Shown in pieces: positions 1 through 7,804 of a stretch of 64,000 nt of DNA (position 1 is the first letter of the stretch; each line of letters begins with the position of its first letter). The notes under the pieces were generated by a model, which worked only from the letters and a program-made list of their open reading frames with translations, ran no database searches and was not told the DNA's origin. A program made the translations under genes and the position numbers. Source of the DNA: Rodentibacter caecimuris (GTDB lineage Bacteria > Pseudomonadota > Gammaproteobacteria > Enterobacterales > Pasteurellaceae); contig MLAA01000005.1 of NCBI GenBank assembly GCA_001998905.1, positions 94,030 through 158,029 on the forward strand, given 5' to 3'.

Positions 1-2
1 AT

Positions 3-158
3 GATGCAGAGCAGTTCAATATTTCTCGTGGTGATAAAGCTGCAATGATACCAGAGTTTTTTGATTCTAAGCATGGACAAAATGATCAAAAATATTTACT
101 TGGTGAAGTAAAAACAGATGCTTGGCAGGGCATTTTAGGCGCGGAAAGAAGTAAATAA
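3..158 (+). CDS. 3' end of an unrecognised protein (partial)
   Basis: An open frame enters from the left edge and ends at a TAA at 156-158, giving 51 C-terminal residues that start DAEQFNISRGD and end GAERSK. The other two plus-strand frames are closed early. A rho-independent terminator follows at 214-253, which supports this being the end of a real transcript. The fragment is hydrophilic and has no membrane segment. I do not recognise the family, and the bulk of the gene lies outside the window. Confidence 0.6.
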   Translation, partial: DAEQFNISRGDKAAMIPEFFDSKHGQNDQKYLLGEVKTDAWQGILGAERSK

Positions 159-213
159 CATAAAGCCTCTAATAGGCATTATGCTGAAATAAAGGCAATT
201 AGACTGCTACTTT

Positions 214-253
214 AAGGACTGAAGTCGATGCGATATTGAGGCAGTCCTTTTTT
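214..253 (+). terminator. Rho-independent terminator after the partial gene
   Basis: AAGGACTG (214-221) pairs with CAGTCCTT (242-249) across a 20-base loop and runs directly into a T tract. It lies 56 bases after the stop codon at 158. Confidence 0.7.
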
Positions 254-520
254 ATGCCCTACGTTTTGAGTAGAGCTATAGGTAAAGAGCATATTAATGT
301 AGCGGTAGTTGCTTGTATCCATGCTTTAAAATAAGCGGGCTTAACGGTACTTTGCTAATTTGCGTACTACTCAGATTAAAAGAATTCAAAAAATGTTCAG
401 AATAGTCGAATAGATAATTAAGTTATTAATTATAGGGTTCTCCTGAGGTAATGAAGCGGACGTTTTCTAAGCGTTGAGGTCATCTGGAAAACAAGCTCAA
501 ACATTAATAGGATAAGATCA
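254..520. other. Gene-free stretch, probably decayed sequence
   Basis: No convincing gene is present. A plus-strand reading frame from the ATG at 255 is open for only 26 codons before a stop and then continues through several stops. This looks like eroded coding sequence or chance. I cannot assign it to a family. Confidence 0.4.
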
Positions 521-649
521 CTATTGGTTATTCTTCCGTTTTAGTAGCCATTGCATAATCTCGGGGCTATTGAATACTGTATCCCAAGTATTATGTGGAT
601 TTGCATTGACAATACCATTATCACCAGCTTGTAAAGTGGTAAATTCGGC
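521..649 (-). pseudogene. Relic of an alpha/beta-hydrolase C-terminus
   Basis: On the minus strand a short open stretch of 42 codons between an in-frame TAG (650-652) and its own TAG (521-523) reads ...NPHNTWDTVFNSPEIMQWLLK.... A His followed by Trp and a 'NSPE...WLL' tail resembles the C-terminus of secreted carboxylesterase/PHB-depolymerase-like hydrolases, where the His belongs to the catalytic triad. No start codon, nucleophile or upstream domain is in frame. A neighbouring frame just upstream (about 655-690) may be the continuation across a frameshift. The family assignment rests on the tail pattern only. Confidence 0.45.
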
Positions 650-702
650 CTATTTCACATTAGGTGCCTATAATTCTTCGTGTAGAATTCGGTAGTTAAT
701 TC

Positions 703-1374
703 GTGATCCGTCAACCGGGGCGATCTTATCCTCTTTACTATGAAAAAACGACTATTCGCCGTGATATTCAAAGGTTGGAACAAGAGGGGAAAGTCATTTC
801 CGTTTCCGGCGGGGTTAAGGCGCGGGAACATCTTTCCCGTGAACCCACACACCAAGATAAGTCCTTACTTTTCCACTCTCAGAAACAGCATATTGGTATT
901 CAAGCAGAGAAACTTATTCCTCCGAATATTGGTATTTACTTGGATGCAGGTACAACCACTTTAGAGATAGCCCATCATATCGCTGAACGAGAAGATCTCT
1001 TGGTCGTTACTAACGATTTTATTATTGCACATTTTTTAATGTGTAATGGAAAATGCCGATTAATTCATATCAGCGGCTCGGTAAACAAGGAAAATTATTC
1101 TTCCGTCGGAGAGTTGGCTAGACAATTTTTGCGGCAACTAACCATTGATATGGCGTTTATTTACACTTCATCTTGGAATTTAAATGGCTTAACCACTCCC
1201 GATGAAAATAAACTGACAGTTAAAAAAGCGATTATTCATTCTAGTAACCAGAGAATTTTGGTGTCTGATTCCTCTAAATATGGCAAAGTGGCAAGCTTTC
1301 ATATTTGTCCATTGACCGTTTTTGATATGGTTGTTAGCGATCAAGGTTTATTGGAGAGTGCCCGCCAACATTAA
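703..1374 (+). pseudogene. DeoR-family regulator lacking most of its HTH (probably 5'-truncated)
   Basis: The frame from the GTG at 703 gives 223 residues. From about residue 21 it matches a DeoR/GlpR-type regulator: TTIRRDIQRLEQEGK is the recognition helix and wing of the HTH, and the rest is the sugar-phosphate-sensing domain with LDAGTTTLEIA (effector loop) and ILVSDSSKYGK near the C-terminus. Family members normally carry about 35 more N-terminal residues that complete the HTH. Here they are replaced by unrelated sequence, and an in-frame TAA sits at 697-699. It therefore probably cannot bind DNA normally. It resembles the YgbI type more than GlpR. It may be a pseudogene, or a truncated protein made from GTG. 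It stands among other gene debris. Confidence 0.6.
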
Positions 1375-1701
1375 TGGAAATGAAAATTAAGCTACTGTTA
1401 GTATAATTAAAGGAGCATTTTATTAGACTAAAAACATCTAGCTATTCTTTCCGTAGCTGCAGTGCAACATGTCTTACACGACAGTAATGTGATTTAGTGT
1501 GTTGTTGTCGATCATTATTCATCAAATTATGTGGAGCTAGTTTATAAGCAAAGATATATGCGTAGGATACACGGCTTAATGTACATTTAAAAATTATCAG
1601 ATTATCGTTGTGGGGAGTACTAAAAATCAGTTCAAATTAATGACATTATTAAATGATACAGACTTTTTTGAAAAGAGCTTTTCGTTCTACTCATTTAGAG
1701 A
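1375..1701. other. Non-coding stretch with a possible dead gene start
   Basis: No open gene is present. A ribosome-binding-like AAAGGAG (about 1410-1416) is followed by a frame reading KHLAILSVAAVQ, which resembles a signal-peptide core but has no start codon and soon meets stops. This would fit a decayed gene for an exported protein. The evidence is weak. Confidence 0.3.
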
Positions 1702-1738
1702 GACCGCACTTTATTTGACCAAAGCGCAAAGTGCGGTC
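1702..1738. terminator. Inverted pair of uptake sequences forming a hairpin
   Basis: ACCGCACTT (1703-1711) and AAGTGCGGT (1729-1737) are two DNA-uptake signals in opposite orientation. They give an 11-base perfect stem, GACCGCACTTT with AAAGTGCGGTC, around a 15-base loop. It sits 29 bases beyond the clpV stop, the usual place for uptake-sequence terminators in Haemophilus. No long T tract follows on either strand, so strength is uncertain. Confidence 0.6.
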
Positions 1739-1766
1739 AGATTTTCAAATATTTTATCGTGATGAT

Positions 1767-4358
1767 TTACTCAATACTGACTTGATATTCTCCATTTTCA
1801 AAATTGAGTGCAATTTTCGTTATTTTCTCACCATTAGCAATATGTTGGAGTAATGCAAGTGAAAGCGGAGGTAGAAGTTGCCCTTCTAAAACGGCATCTA
1901 CCAGGCGTGCGCCATTGGCATCGGCTTCACATTGTTGTTCAATATGAGAGAGAATATTCGGTGCAATAACAAACTCAGCTTTATAACGTTGAGATACTAA
2001 TTTTTCTAATTTCTCTAGTTTTGCTTTTACAATACGCTGCATAATATCAGTAGTCAGGTAATGATATTGTACAATTTGCATACGAGCGAGTAATGCAGGT
2101 TTAAAGAACGAGAGTAAGGCCTGACGGAGTTGTTCGTCAGTTTTTACTGAAAAATGATCATTTGCAGAATCAAAACCGCAGTTTGAGGTTAACATAAAGA
2201 GGATGTTTTTACAGTCAATTAAACGTCCCTCTCCATCGGCTAATTCTCCTTTATCAAAAGCTTGATAAAACAAATTAAGTACATCTGGGTGTGCTTTTTC
2301 TACTTCATCCAATAGCACGATAGAATAAGGCTTTTGCCGAATAGCTTCTGTGAGTAGTCCTCCTTCGCCGTAACCAACATAGCCCGGCGGGGAGCCGATT
2401 AAACGGGAAACCGTGTGTTTTTCTTGGTATTCGGACATATTAATAGCTGTTAAGAATTGTTTTCCTCCAAAAATATGTTCGGCAATTTGAACCGCTGTTT
2501 CTGTTTTACCTACACCGCTAGGACCAACTAATAATAATGCGCCTAGTGGTGTGCCAGGTCGACGCAAGTCTGCCATTGCTGTGAGCAAGTTCTTGTGAAT
2601 TTGCTCGATTGCTTGTGATTGCCCTTTGATATTATCATTTAAAATTATAGGCAGTTCGGTGAGTTTAGTTAATTCGTCCTCAGTCATATTATTGACCGGT
2701 ATCCCGGTTAAATCGGCAATAACAGAGGCTATTTGTTTGCTCCCCACTTCTGCATAAATTAAACATTCTTCAGGTTTAATGAGGTCGTATTGTGCTTTTT
2801 TCTCTTTAAGCTGTGAAATAAACATTTCTTTTTGCTGATTATCACATTCCTCATCGGCAATTTGTTCTCTAAGGGTTAAAATTTCCTCAATTAAAGATTT
2901 TTGCTGTTCAAATGTCGCAGAAAGAGTTTGTTTCTCTTCTTGTAATACGACAAGTTGGTTGCTTAGTTGTATTTTGGTTGTCGGTTCAATTGTTTCTCCC
3001 AATTGCATATCGCGATCTAGTTCTGAAATAGCAACACTGATTTCGTGAATTTTATTGGTTAGGTAACTGAGTCTTTTTGGTGGTGTATTTTTGGCCGTAG
3101 AAACACGTGCGCAAGCCGTATCTAAAATATCAATTGCTTTATCTGGTAATTTTTTTGCGGCAATATAGCGAGCAGAAAGTTTAACCACGGTCTCAAGCGC
3201 TTCACCTGTAATGTAAACACCATGAGATTTTTCATAAAGCGGTTTTAATCCTCGTAGGATAACAATACTTTCTTCAATAGAGGGTTCATCGACTTTGACT
3301 AATTGAAAACGACGAGAAAGCGCCGGATCGCGTTCAACATATTTTTTATATTCAGACCAAGTTGTTGCTGCGATAGTACGTAGTTCTCCCCGTGCGAGAG
3401 CGGGTTTTAACAGATTTGCGGCATCATTTCCACCTTCATTACCTCCAGCACCGATAAGGGTGTGAGCTTCGTCAATAAATAGGATAATCGATGTAGAACT
3501 ATTTTTTACAAAATCAATTACCGCTTTTAGGCGTTTTTCAAATTCACCTTTGATTGACGCTCCGGATTGTAATGCGGCGAGATCAAGGTTCCACAATTCC
3601 ACGTTCTGTAAATGAGGAGGTACTTGCTTATTAATAATACGTAGTGCAAGCCCTTCGATTAATGCGCTTTTACCTACGCCAGCATCTCCTACGACGATAG
3701 GGTTATTTTTTCTTCTGCGAGAAAGAATATCAATCATCAAATCAATTTCTTGATCTCGAGCTAAAACGGGATCAATATTTCCAGAAGCTGCTTTATCGGT
3801 TAAATTTTCTGCAAATCGAGATAGTGCTGATTGATCAGAAGGAGATGTGAGTTGAGTAGAAGTGATATTGGGTTTCGGTTGGGATTCGGCAGAACCGTTA
3901 GCAAGAACAAGCAGAGATTGACGTAAATTTTCTTTATTAATCCTGTTAAGTATTGTTGCGACCGCTGTTGGTAAATATCGGACTGAATTAAGTACCAGAG
4001 CAAGAAAAATAGTTGCACTTCTAATTTTAGGTTGATTAAGTTCAAGTGAACCTAATAGCCAAGCTTCTTGTAACATTTCGACCAGTAAAGGAGAGAAACT
4101 TGGTATAGAATCAATATTTACGCCATTATTTTGTTGGCTACGAAGCAAAAGTGCGGTCAATTCTTCAGAGGGTATATCTAATTTATTTAAAATAAATCGT
4201 ATATCACAGAAAGGATTTTCTAGGAGTTTTAGTAATAAGTGGGCGGGTAACACTTCAGATTCTCCACAACTAATTGCATAAGAAGCGGATTCTTCCAGCA
4301 TTAATGTTGAAACATCATTTAATGCTCCTAAGGTGGCGGCAAGATTAATTTTTATCAC
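1767..4358 (-). CDS. clpV: Type VI secretion ATPase ClpV/TssH
   Basis: Encodes an 863-residue Hsp100-type AAA+ unfoldase that disassembles the contracted TssB/TssC sheath so that it can be recycled. Order: N-terminal Clp repeat domain (about 1-150), first nucleotide domain with Walker A GDAGVGKS (224-231) and Walker B ILFIDEAH (291-298), a coiled middle region (about 430-525), then a second domain with GPSGVGKT (611-618) and LLDEVEKAH (681-689). The run GAGGNEGGNDAANLLKPALA and the TTWSEYKKY element are typical of ClpV rather than housekeeping ClpB. The start is GTG at 4358 with AAGGAT upstream. It carries one internal uptake sequence (4149-4157). No TssB, TssC, Hcp or VgrG gene is adjacent, and the DNA downstream is decayed. 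The gene itself looks intact. A ClpB paralogue is the main alternative. Confidence 0.82.
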   Translation of the reverse strand: MIKINLAATLGALNDVSTLMLEESASYAISCGESEVLPAHLLLKLLENPFCDIRFILNKLDIPSEELTALLLRSQQNNGVNIDSIPSFSPLLVEMLQEAWLLGSLELNQPKIRSATIFLALVLNSVRYLPTAVATILNRINKENLRQSLLVLANGSAESQPKPNITSTQLTSPSDQSALSRFAENLTDKAASGNIDPVLARDQEIDLMIDILSRRRKNNPIVVGDAGVGKSALIEGLALRIINKQVPPHLQNVELWNLDLAALQSGASIKGEFEKRLKAVIDFVKNSSTSIILFIDEAHTLIGAGGNEGGNDAANLLKPALARGELRTIAATTWSEYKKYVERDPALSRRFQLVKVDEPSIEESIVILRGLKPLYEKSHGVYITGEALETVVKLSARYIAAKKLPDKAIDILDTACARVSTAKNTPPKRLSYLTNKIHEISVAISELDRDMQLGETIEPTTKIQLSNQLVVLQEEKQTLSATFEQQKSLIEEILTLREQIADEECDNQQKEMFISQLKEKKAQYDLIKPEECLIYAEVGSKQIASVIADLTGIPVNNMTEDELTKLTELPIILNDNIKGQSQAIEQIHKNLLTAMADLRRPGTPLGALLLVGPSGVGKTETAVQIAEHIFGGKQFLTAINMSEYQEKHTVSRLIGSPPGYVGYGEGGLLTEAIRQKPYSIVLLDEVEKAHPDVLNLFYQAFDKGELADGEGRLIDCKNILFMLTSNCGFDSANDHFSVKTDEQLRQALLSFFKPALLARMQIVQYHYLTTDIMQRIVKAKLEKLEKLVSQRYKAEFVIAPNILSHIEQQCEADANGARLVDAVLEGQLLPPLSLALLQHIANGEKITKIALNFENGEYQVSIE

Positions 4359-4702
4359 GGCACAGTATCCTTATACTTTAATAAAATGATTCAATGATAC
4401 TTTAAATATAAAAGTGAAACGAGAACATTGTATTTTGTTATATCTATTTTGACCACCATTATTTAGAAAACAGTATTTAATTAATCAGAATGTGTAGAAT
4501 TAATTTGGAAATAAAGCGGAGGCATTTCAGTAATAAGTTGTAATAGTAACGTTTCTATAAGAACAAAGGACTGATGTTGATATTGCATCAGCCCTTTGAG
4601 TTTCAATAAGATTCATTTTAAATGATTAGCTTATTATTGTTAGATCTTAGGATAGGCTTTTTGTTTAAAAACTGCTGTAATATTCTCCTCAATATAAATT
4701 TA
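4359..4702. other. Intergenic region between mtr and clpV
   Basis: An AT-rich 344-base stretch. Apart from the mtr terminator at 4565-4597 and presumably the clpV promoter near 4360-4450, I see no gene or repeat. Confidence 0.5.
4565..4597 (-). terminator. Terminator of mtr
   Basis: AAAGGACTGATG pairs with CATCAGCCCTTT, with one mismatch and a 9-base loop. On the minus strand it is followed by TTGTTCTT. It lies about 105 bases past the mtr stop. Confidence 0.6.
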
Positions 4703-5959
4703 TTACCCTGTGAATTGGGGAAGCCATCCAAATTGCATCGCCACTTGAGCGAGAATATTTAGTAAAGCGAACAGGAAAATAAAATAAATCATAAAATTTC
4801 CGCCATAAACAGTGAAGGAGCTATGCGTGAATTTTTGTCGGCTAGCTTTGACCAGGAGGGCAGGTACGATAGCTGCCCAAATGGTTGCAGCGAGTCCGGC
4901 ATAGCCGATAGCAATAACGAAACCGTAAGGATATTTTAAGCTCAGTAGTAGTGGTGGTAAAAAGGTAACTAATGCTGTTTTTGTTCTACCCAATAAACTG
5001 TCATCAAACTTCAATAGATCGGCAAGATAGTCAAATAGACCAAGTGTAACGCCTAAAAATGAGCTAGCGATCGCCATGTAGGCAAAGAATTTTAAGATCA
5101 CAGCAATATAATCGGTTTGTAAATATTTACTCAGGGCATCAAGTAGTACGGCAATATCTCCGTCTTTGGCAATAACCGGAGCAAATTCTGCGCGTGGCAG
5201 ATTTCCTTGTACAGCAAGTTGCCACAAGATGTAAATAACAAGGGCAATGAGTGTTCCGATAAAGACAGATTTTATCACTTTATTACTGTCTCGATCATAA
5301 TATTTCACTAGGCTCGGTACATTTTGATGAAACCCGAAGGAAACTAAACAAACAGGGAGGGCAGCAAAAGCATAGGGTAGGTATTGTTCATTATTTTGGG
5401 CGATTTCATTAAATAACACTTCTGTTTTAACAGAAGAAAGTAGCCCACTAACCGATAAGATAAATGCAATAACCATACCCGCAATCAGGACTGTACTGAA
5501 TCGATCAACAGCCTTAGTTGAAAACCATACGAATACGGCTAATATTGCACAGAAAATTAATGAACCGAAAGTACGTCCTATTTCGACCGCACTTTGTTCA
5601 GAACTCAGTAAGTTATTGATTAATCCTTCTGTAATTCCTCCTCCAGAAGTAATGTAAGCATAGGTGAGAATGTATAAAACAAAAGCTAGTGATAGTCCGT
5701 TTATGAAATTCCAGCCTTTACCGAGTAAATCTTTTACGATAGTGTCAAAGCTAGAACCGGTTGGATAATGGAGGTTGGCTTCTAATAGCATTAAACCTGA
5801 TGTGGTCATACAAAACCAGGTGTAAGCTAGAATAATAAGTGAGCCGATAAACCAAATACCAGCGGTTGATGTTGGGTTTGCTAGCATTCCCGCACCGATT
5901 GTACCGCCGGCGATAATCATCGCCCCACCAAATAAAGAAGGGATTTTTTTTGTTGTCAT
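4703..5959 (-). CDS. mtr: Tryptophan-type aromatic amino-acid permease Mtr
   Basis: A 418-residue inner-membrane proton symporter of the HAAAP family (LeuT fold, about 11 membrane segments). The N-terminal GGTIGAGM (18-25) is the unwound helix 1 that binds substrate. The segments ANLHYPTGSSFDT, LLGKGWN and SSFLGVTLGLFDYLADL match Mtr better than TyrP, so tryptophan is the most likely substrate, but tyrosine cannot be excluded from sequence alone. It is a single-gene unit with its own terminator. A 22-base near-perfect palindrome 35 bases upstream (5994-6015) fits a TrpR operator and supports the substrate call. An uptake sequence lies in the coding region at 5586-5594. Confidence 0.85.
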   Translation of the reverse strand: MTTKKIPSLFGGAMIIAGGTIGAGMLANPTSTAGIWFIGSLIILAYTWFCMTTSGLMLLEANLHYPTGSSFDTIVKDLLGKGWNFINGLSLAFVLYILTYAYITSGGGITEGLINNLLSSEQSAVEIGRTFGSLIFCAILAVFVWFSTKAVDRFSTVLIAGMVIAFILSVSGLLSSVKTEVLFNEIAQNNEQYLPYAFAALPVCLVSFGFHQNVPSLVKYYDRDSNKVIKSVFIGTLIALVIYILWQLAVQGNLPRAEFAPVIAKDGDIAVLLDALSKYLQTDYIAVILKFFAYMAIASSFLGVTLGLFDYLADLLKFDDSLLGRTKTALVTFLPPLLLSLKYPYGFVIAIGYAGLAATIWAAIVPALLVKASRQKFTHSSFTVYGGNFMIYFIFLFALLNILAQVAMQFGWLPQFTG

Positions 5960-5993
5960 TAGTGTTTATTCCTTGTCGCTTAATTGTTATAGC

Positions 5994-6015
5994 TTGCACT
6001 ATTATAGTAGTGCAA
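5994..6015 (-). promoter_or_regulatory. TrpR-like operator upstream of mtr
   Basis: A 22-base inverted repeat with arms TTGCACTA and TAGTGCAA and only one non-pairing position. Its core GCACTATTATAGTAGTGC keeps the outer half-sites of the TrpR consensus GNACTAGTTAACTAGTNC (12 of 16 defined positions). It lies 35 bases before the mtr ATG, over the expected promoter. Confidence 0.6.
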
Positions 6016-6137
6016 AATTTAAAATCAATCATTTCAAAAAGATTATTTATAACGATAGCTCAAACTCGACAAGTATCCTTAAATAAAGCTATAATTTGCC
6101 AAATTATCTGTTATTAACTTAATAAAGGAAAATAAAA

Positions 6138-6665
6138 ATGGGTTTAAAAAATGTACCTGCGGGTAAAGCATTACCAGATGATATTTACGTTGTGATTGAA
6201 ATTCCAGCAAACTCTGATCCAATTAAATACGAAGTCAATAAAGAAAGTGGTGCTTTGTTCGTTGATCGTTTTATGGCGACAGCCATGTTTTATCCCGCCA
6301 ACTACGGTTATGTGAATAATACGTTGTCATTAGACGGCGATCCTGTCGATGTTTTGGTACCTACCCCTTATCCATTACAGCCAGGTTCGGTTATTCGCTG
6401 TCGTCCGGTTGGTGTATTAAAAATGACGGATGAATCTGGTCAAGATGCTAAGGTTATTGCTGTTCCGCATACAAAACTCAGTAAAGAGTATGATCATATT
6501 CAAGATATTGGAGATGTGCCGACTTTATTAAAAGCGCAAATTCAACATTTCTTTGAAAGTTATAAAGCATTGGAAGCGGGGAAATGGGTTAAAGTGGACG
6601 GTTGGGAAGGAGTTGATGCTGCCCGCCAAGAAATTTTAGATTCTTTTGAACGTTTTAAAAAATAA
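6138..6665 (+). CDS. ppa: Inorganic pyrophosphatase
   Basis: A 175-residue family I soluble pyrophosphatase that hydrolyses diphosphate to two phosphates in the cytoplasm and so pulls biosynthetic reactions forward. The metal-binding signature DGDPVD is at residues 66-71. The length matches the E. coli and Haemophilus enzymes. AAAGGA precedes the ATG. A strong terminator follows directly at 6674-6702, so it is probably transcribed alone. Confidence 0.96.
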   Translation: MGLKNVPAGKALPDDIYVVIEIPANSDPIKYEVNKESGALFVDRFMATAMFYPANYGYVNNTLSLDGDPVDVLVPTPYPLQPGSVIRCRPVGVLKMTDESGQDAKVIAVPHTKLSKEYDHIQDIGDVPTLLKAQIQHFFESYKALEAGKWVKVDGWEGVDAARQEILDSFERFKK

Positions 6666-6673
6666 TTGTAGAA

Positions 6674-6702
6674 ATACCGCTCTTTATGGGGCGGTATTTT
6701 TT
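6674..6702 (+). terminator. Terminator of ppa
   Basis: ATACCGC (6674-6680) pairs with GCGGTAT (6691-6697) across a 10-base loop and is followed by a T tract. It sits between the ppa stop and the start of the next gene. Confidence 0.8.
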
Positions 6703-6714
6703 AGGAGAAAAGAA

Positions 6715-7473
6715 ATGAAAAAACTGTTATTTATTGTTACAGCCATTTTATTACTTAATGCCTGTGCTAATTCAGAAAATATTAATCAAGAGGCGGCAAG
6801 TGCTTATACTCAAGCAATGAAGGAAGCTAAAGCTCAGGGAGCAGTAGATATTTCTTCAACAACAGCAAAACGCGTGCATAAGATTTTTAATAAAATGCGT
6901 CCTTATGCTGATACTGAAAATACGACGGGGCAGATTTTTAATTGGCAATTGACAGTACTTCGTTCCTCCGAGGTAAATGCTTGGGCTATGCCAGGAGGAA
7001 AAATGGTATTTTATACAGGGATAGTGGATAAATTAAAACTCAATGATGATGAAATTGCTACCGTAATGGGACATGAAATGGCACATGCTCTGAAAGAACA
7101 TGGTAAGAAAAAGACCAATTTTGGAATGGCAACAAATATTCTAGCACAGGTCGGGCACGTTGCTCTTTCAACGGTGATTGGTTCAGATTTAAGTGGTATT
7201 GCCGTAGGATTGACTAAAGATTGGGCGCTAGATAAGCCTTATTCTCGTAGTGCAGAAACAGAGGCGGATGAAGTTGGACTATTATTAATGGCTAAATCTG
7301 GTTATAACCCGCAAGTTGCACCAGGCCTTTGGGTTAAAATGAAAAGTGTCTCGAATAACAAAGGCGGCGTACTGGCAGCGCTAGGTTCAACTCACCCAAG
7401 CGATGATGCTCGTCAGGAAAATTTACAGCGTTTATTGCCAGAAGCAATGAAAGTATATCACGCAAGACGTTGA
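6715..7473 (+). CDS. M48-family metalloprotease lipoprotein
   Basis: A 252-residue predicted lipoprotein protease. The ATG at 6715 is preferred because it follows AGGAGA, and because starting earlier would place the ppa terminator inside the gene. A signal peptide ends in the lipobox LLNAC (Cys17). The zinc motif HEMAH is at 120-124 and the third-ligand region ETEADEVG at 181-188, both typical of M48 peptidases related to LoiP, YcaL and BepA. Such proteins act in the periplasm on misfolded outer-membrane proteins. There is no TPR domain, so it is not BepA. The exact orthologue is uncertain. Confidence 0.85.
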   Translation: MKKLLFIVTAILLLNACANSENINQEAASAYTQAMKEAKAQGAVDISSTTAKRVHKIFNKMRPYADTENTTGQIFNWQLTVLRSSEVNAWAMPGGKMVFYTGIVDKLKLNDDEIATVMGHEMAHALKEHGKKKTNFGMATNILAQVGHVALSTVIGSDLSGIAVGLTKDWALDKPYSRSAETEADEVGLLLMAKSGYNPQVAPGLWVKMKSVSNNKGGVLAALGSTHPSDDARQENLQRLLPEAMKVYHARR

Positions 7474-7493
7474 GAACATACTTTTGGTAAGTA

Positions 7494-7502
7494 AAGTGCG
7501 GT
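7494..7502 (+). repeat. DNA-uptake sequence
   Basis: Exact AAGTGCGGT 20 bases after the protease gene. It is unpaired, so no hairpin is formed. Confidence 0.85.
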
Positions 7503-7643
7503 TAAATCTCAAGAGAATTTTTCAAAATACGATGTTGATATTATAAATTTAGTATTTTAAAGGTATAACAGTATTATAAGGATACAGTGCTGAGTGGGCA
7601 TCGTATCCTTGTTTTTTGAGTACAAATAGTTTTTTGTAAGAAA

Positions 7644-7659
7644 TGTGAACGGTATCACG
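7644..7659 (+). promoter_or_regulatory. CRP-like site upstream of ald
   Basis: TGTGA-ACGGTA-TCACG matches the CRP core TGTGA-N6-TCACA at 9 of 10 positions and has flanking A residues. It is about 150 bases before the ald start. Confidence 0.55.
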
Positions 7660-7804
7660 GAATTAGTAGAGGTTGTGTATTAGAATTGTTTCTGAAATGT
7701 TGCAGTGTTGTATTTTAGAAAAGTGTAATTTAATCAAAATAAGCAATCTTTCAACTCGTGAGTTGTATATCTAATACTTAATCACCTTTATATAGGAGGA
7801 TACA

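Larger units (their letters stand above)
7474..7804. other. Intergenic region upstream of ald
   Basis: A 331-base gene-free stretch. It holds an uptake sequence (7494-7502), a CRP-like site (7644-7659) and AGGAGG just before the ald ATG. Nothing else was recognised. Confidence 0.6.

Noticed and set aside
655..855. A 66-codon minus-strand frame opposite the regulator
   Set aside because: It is antisense to the DeoR-type domain, which is the frame with clear protein similarity. Only its last few codons might belong to the hydrolase relic.
6646..6714. A 23-residue N-terminal extension of the M48 protease
   Set aside because: It would start inside ppa and include the ppa terminator. The internal ATG at 6715 has AGGAGA and a proper lipoprotein signal peptide.
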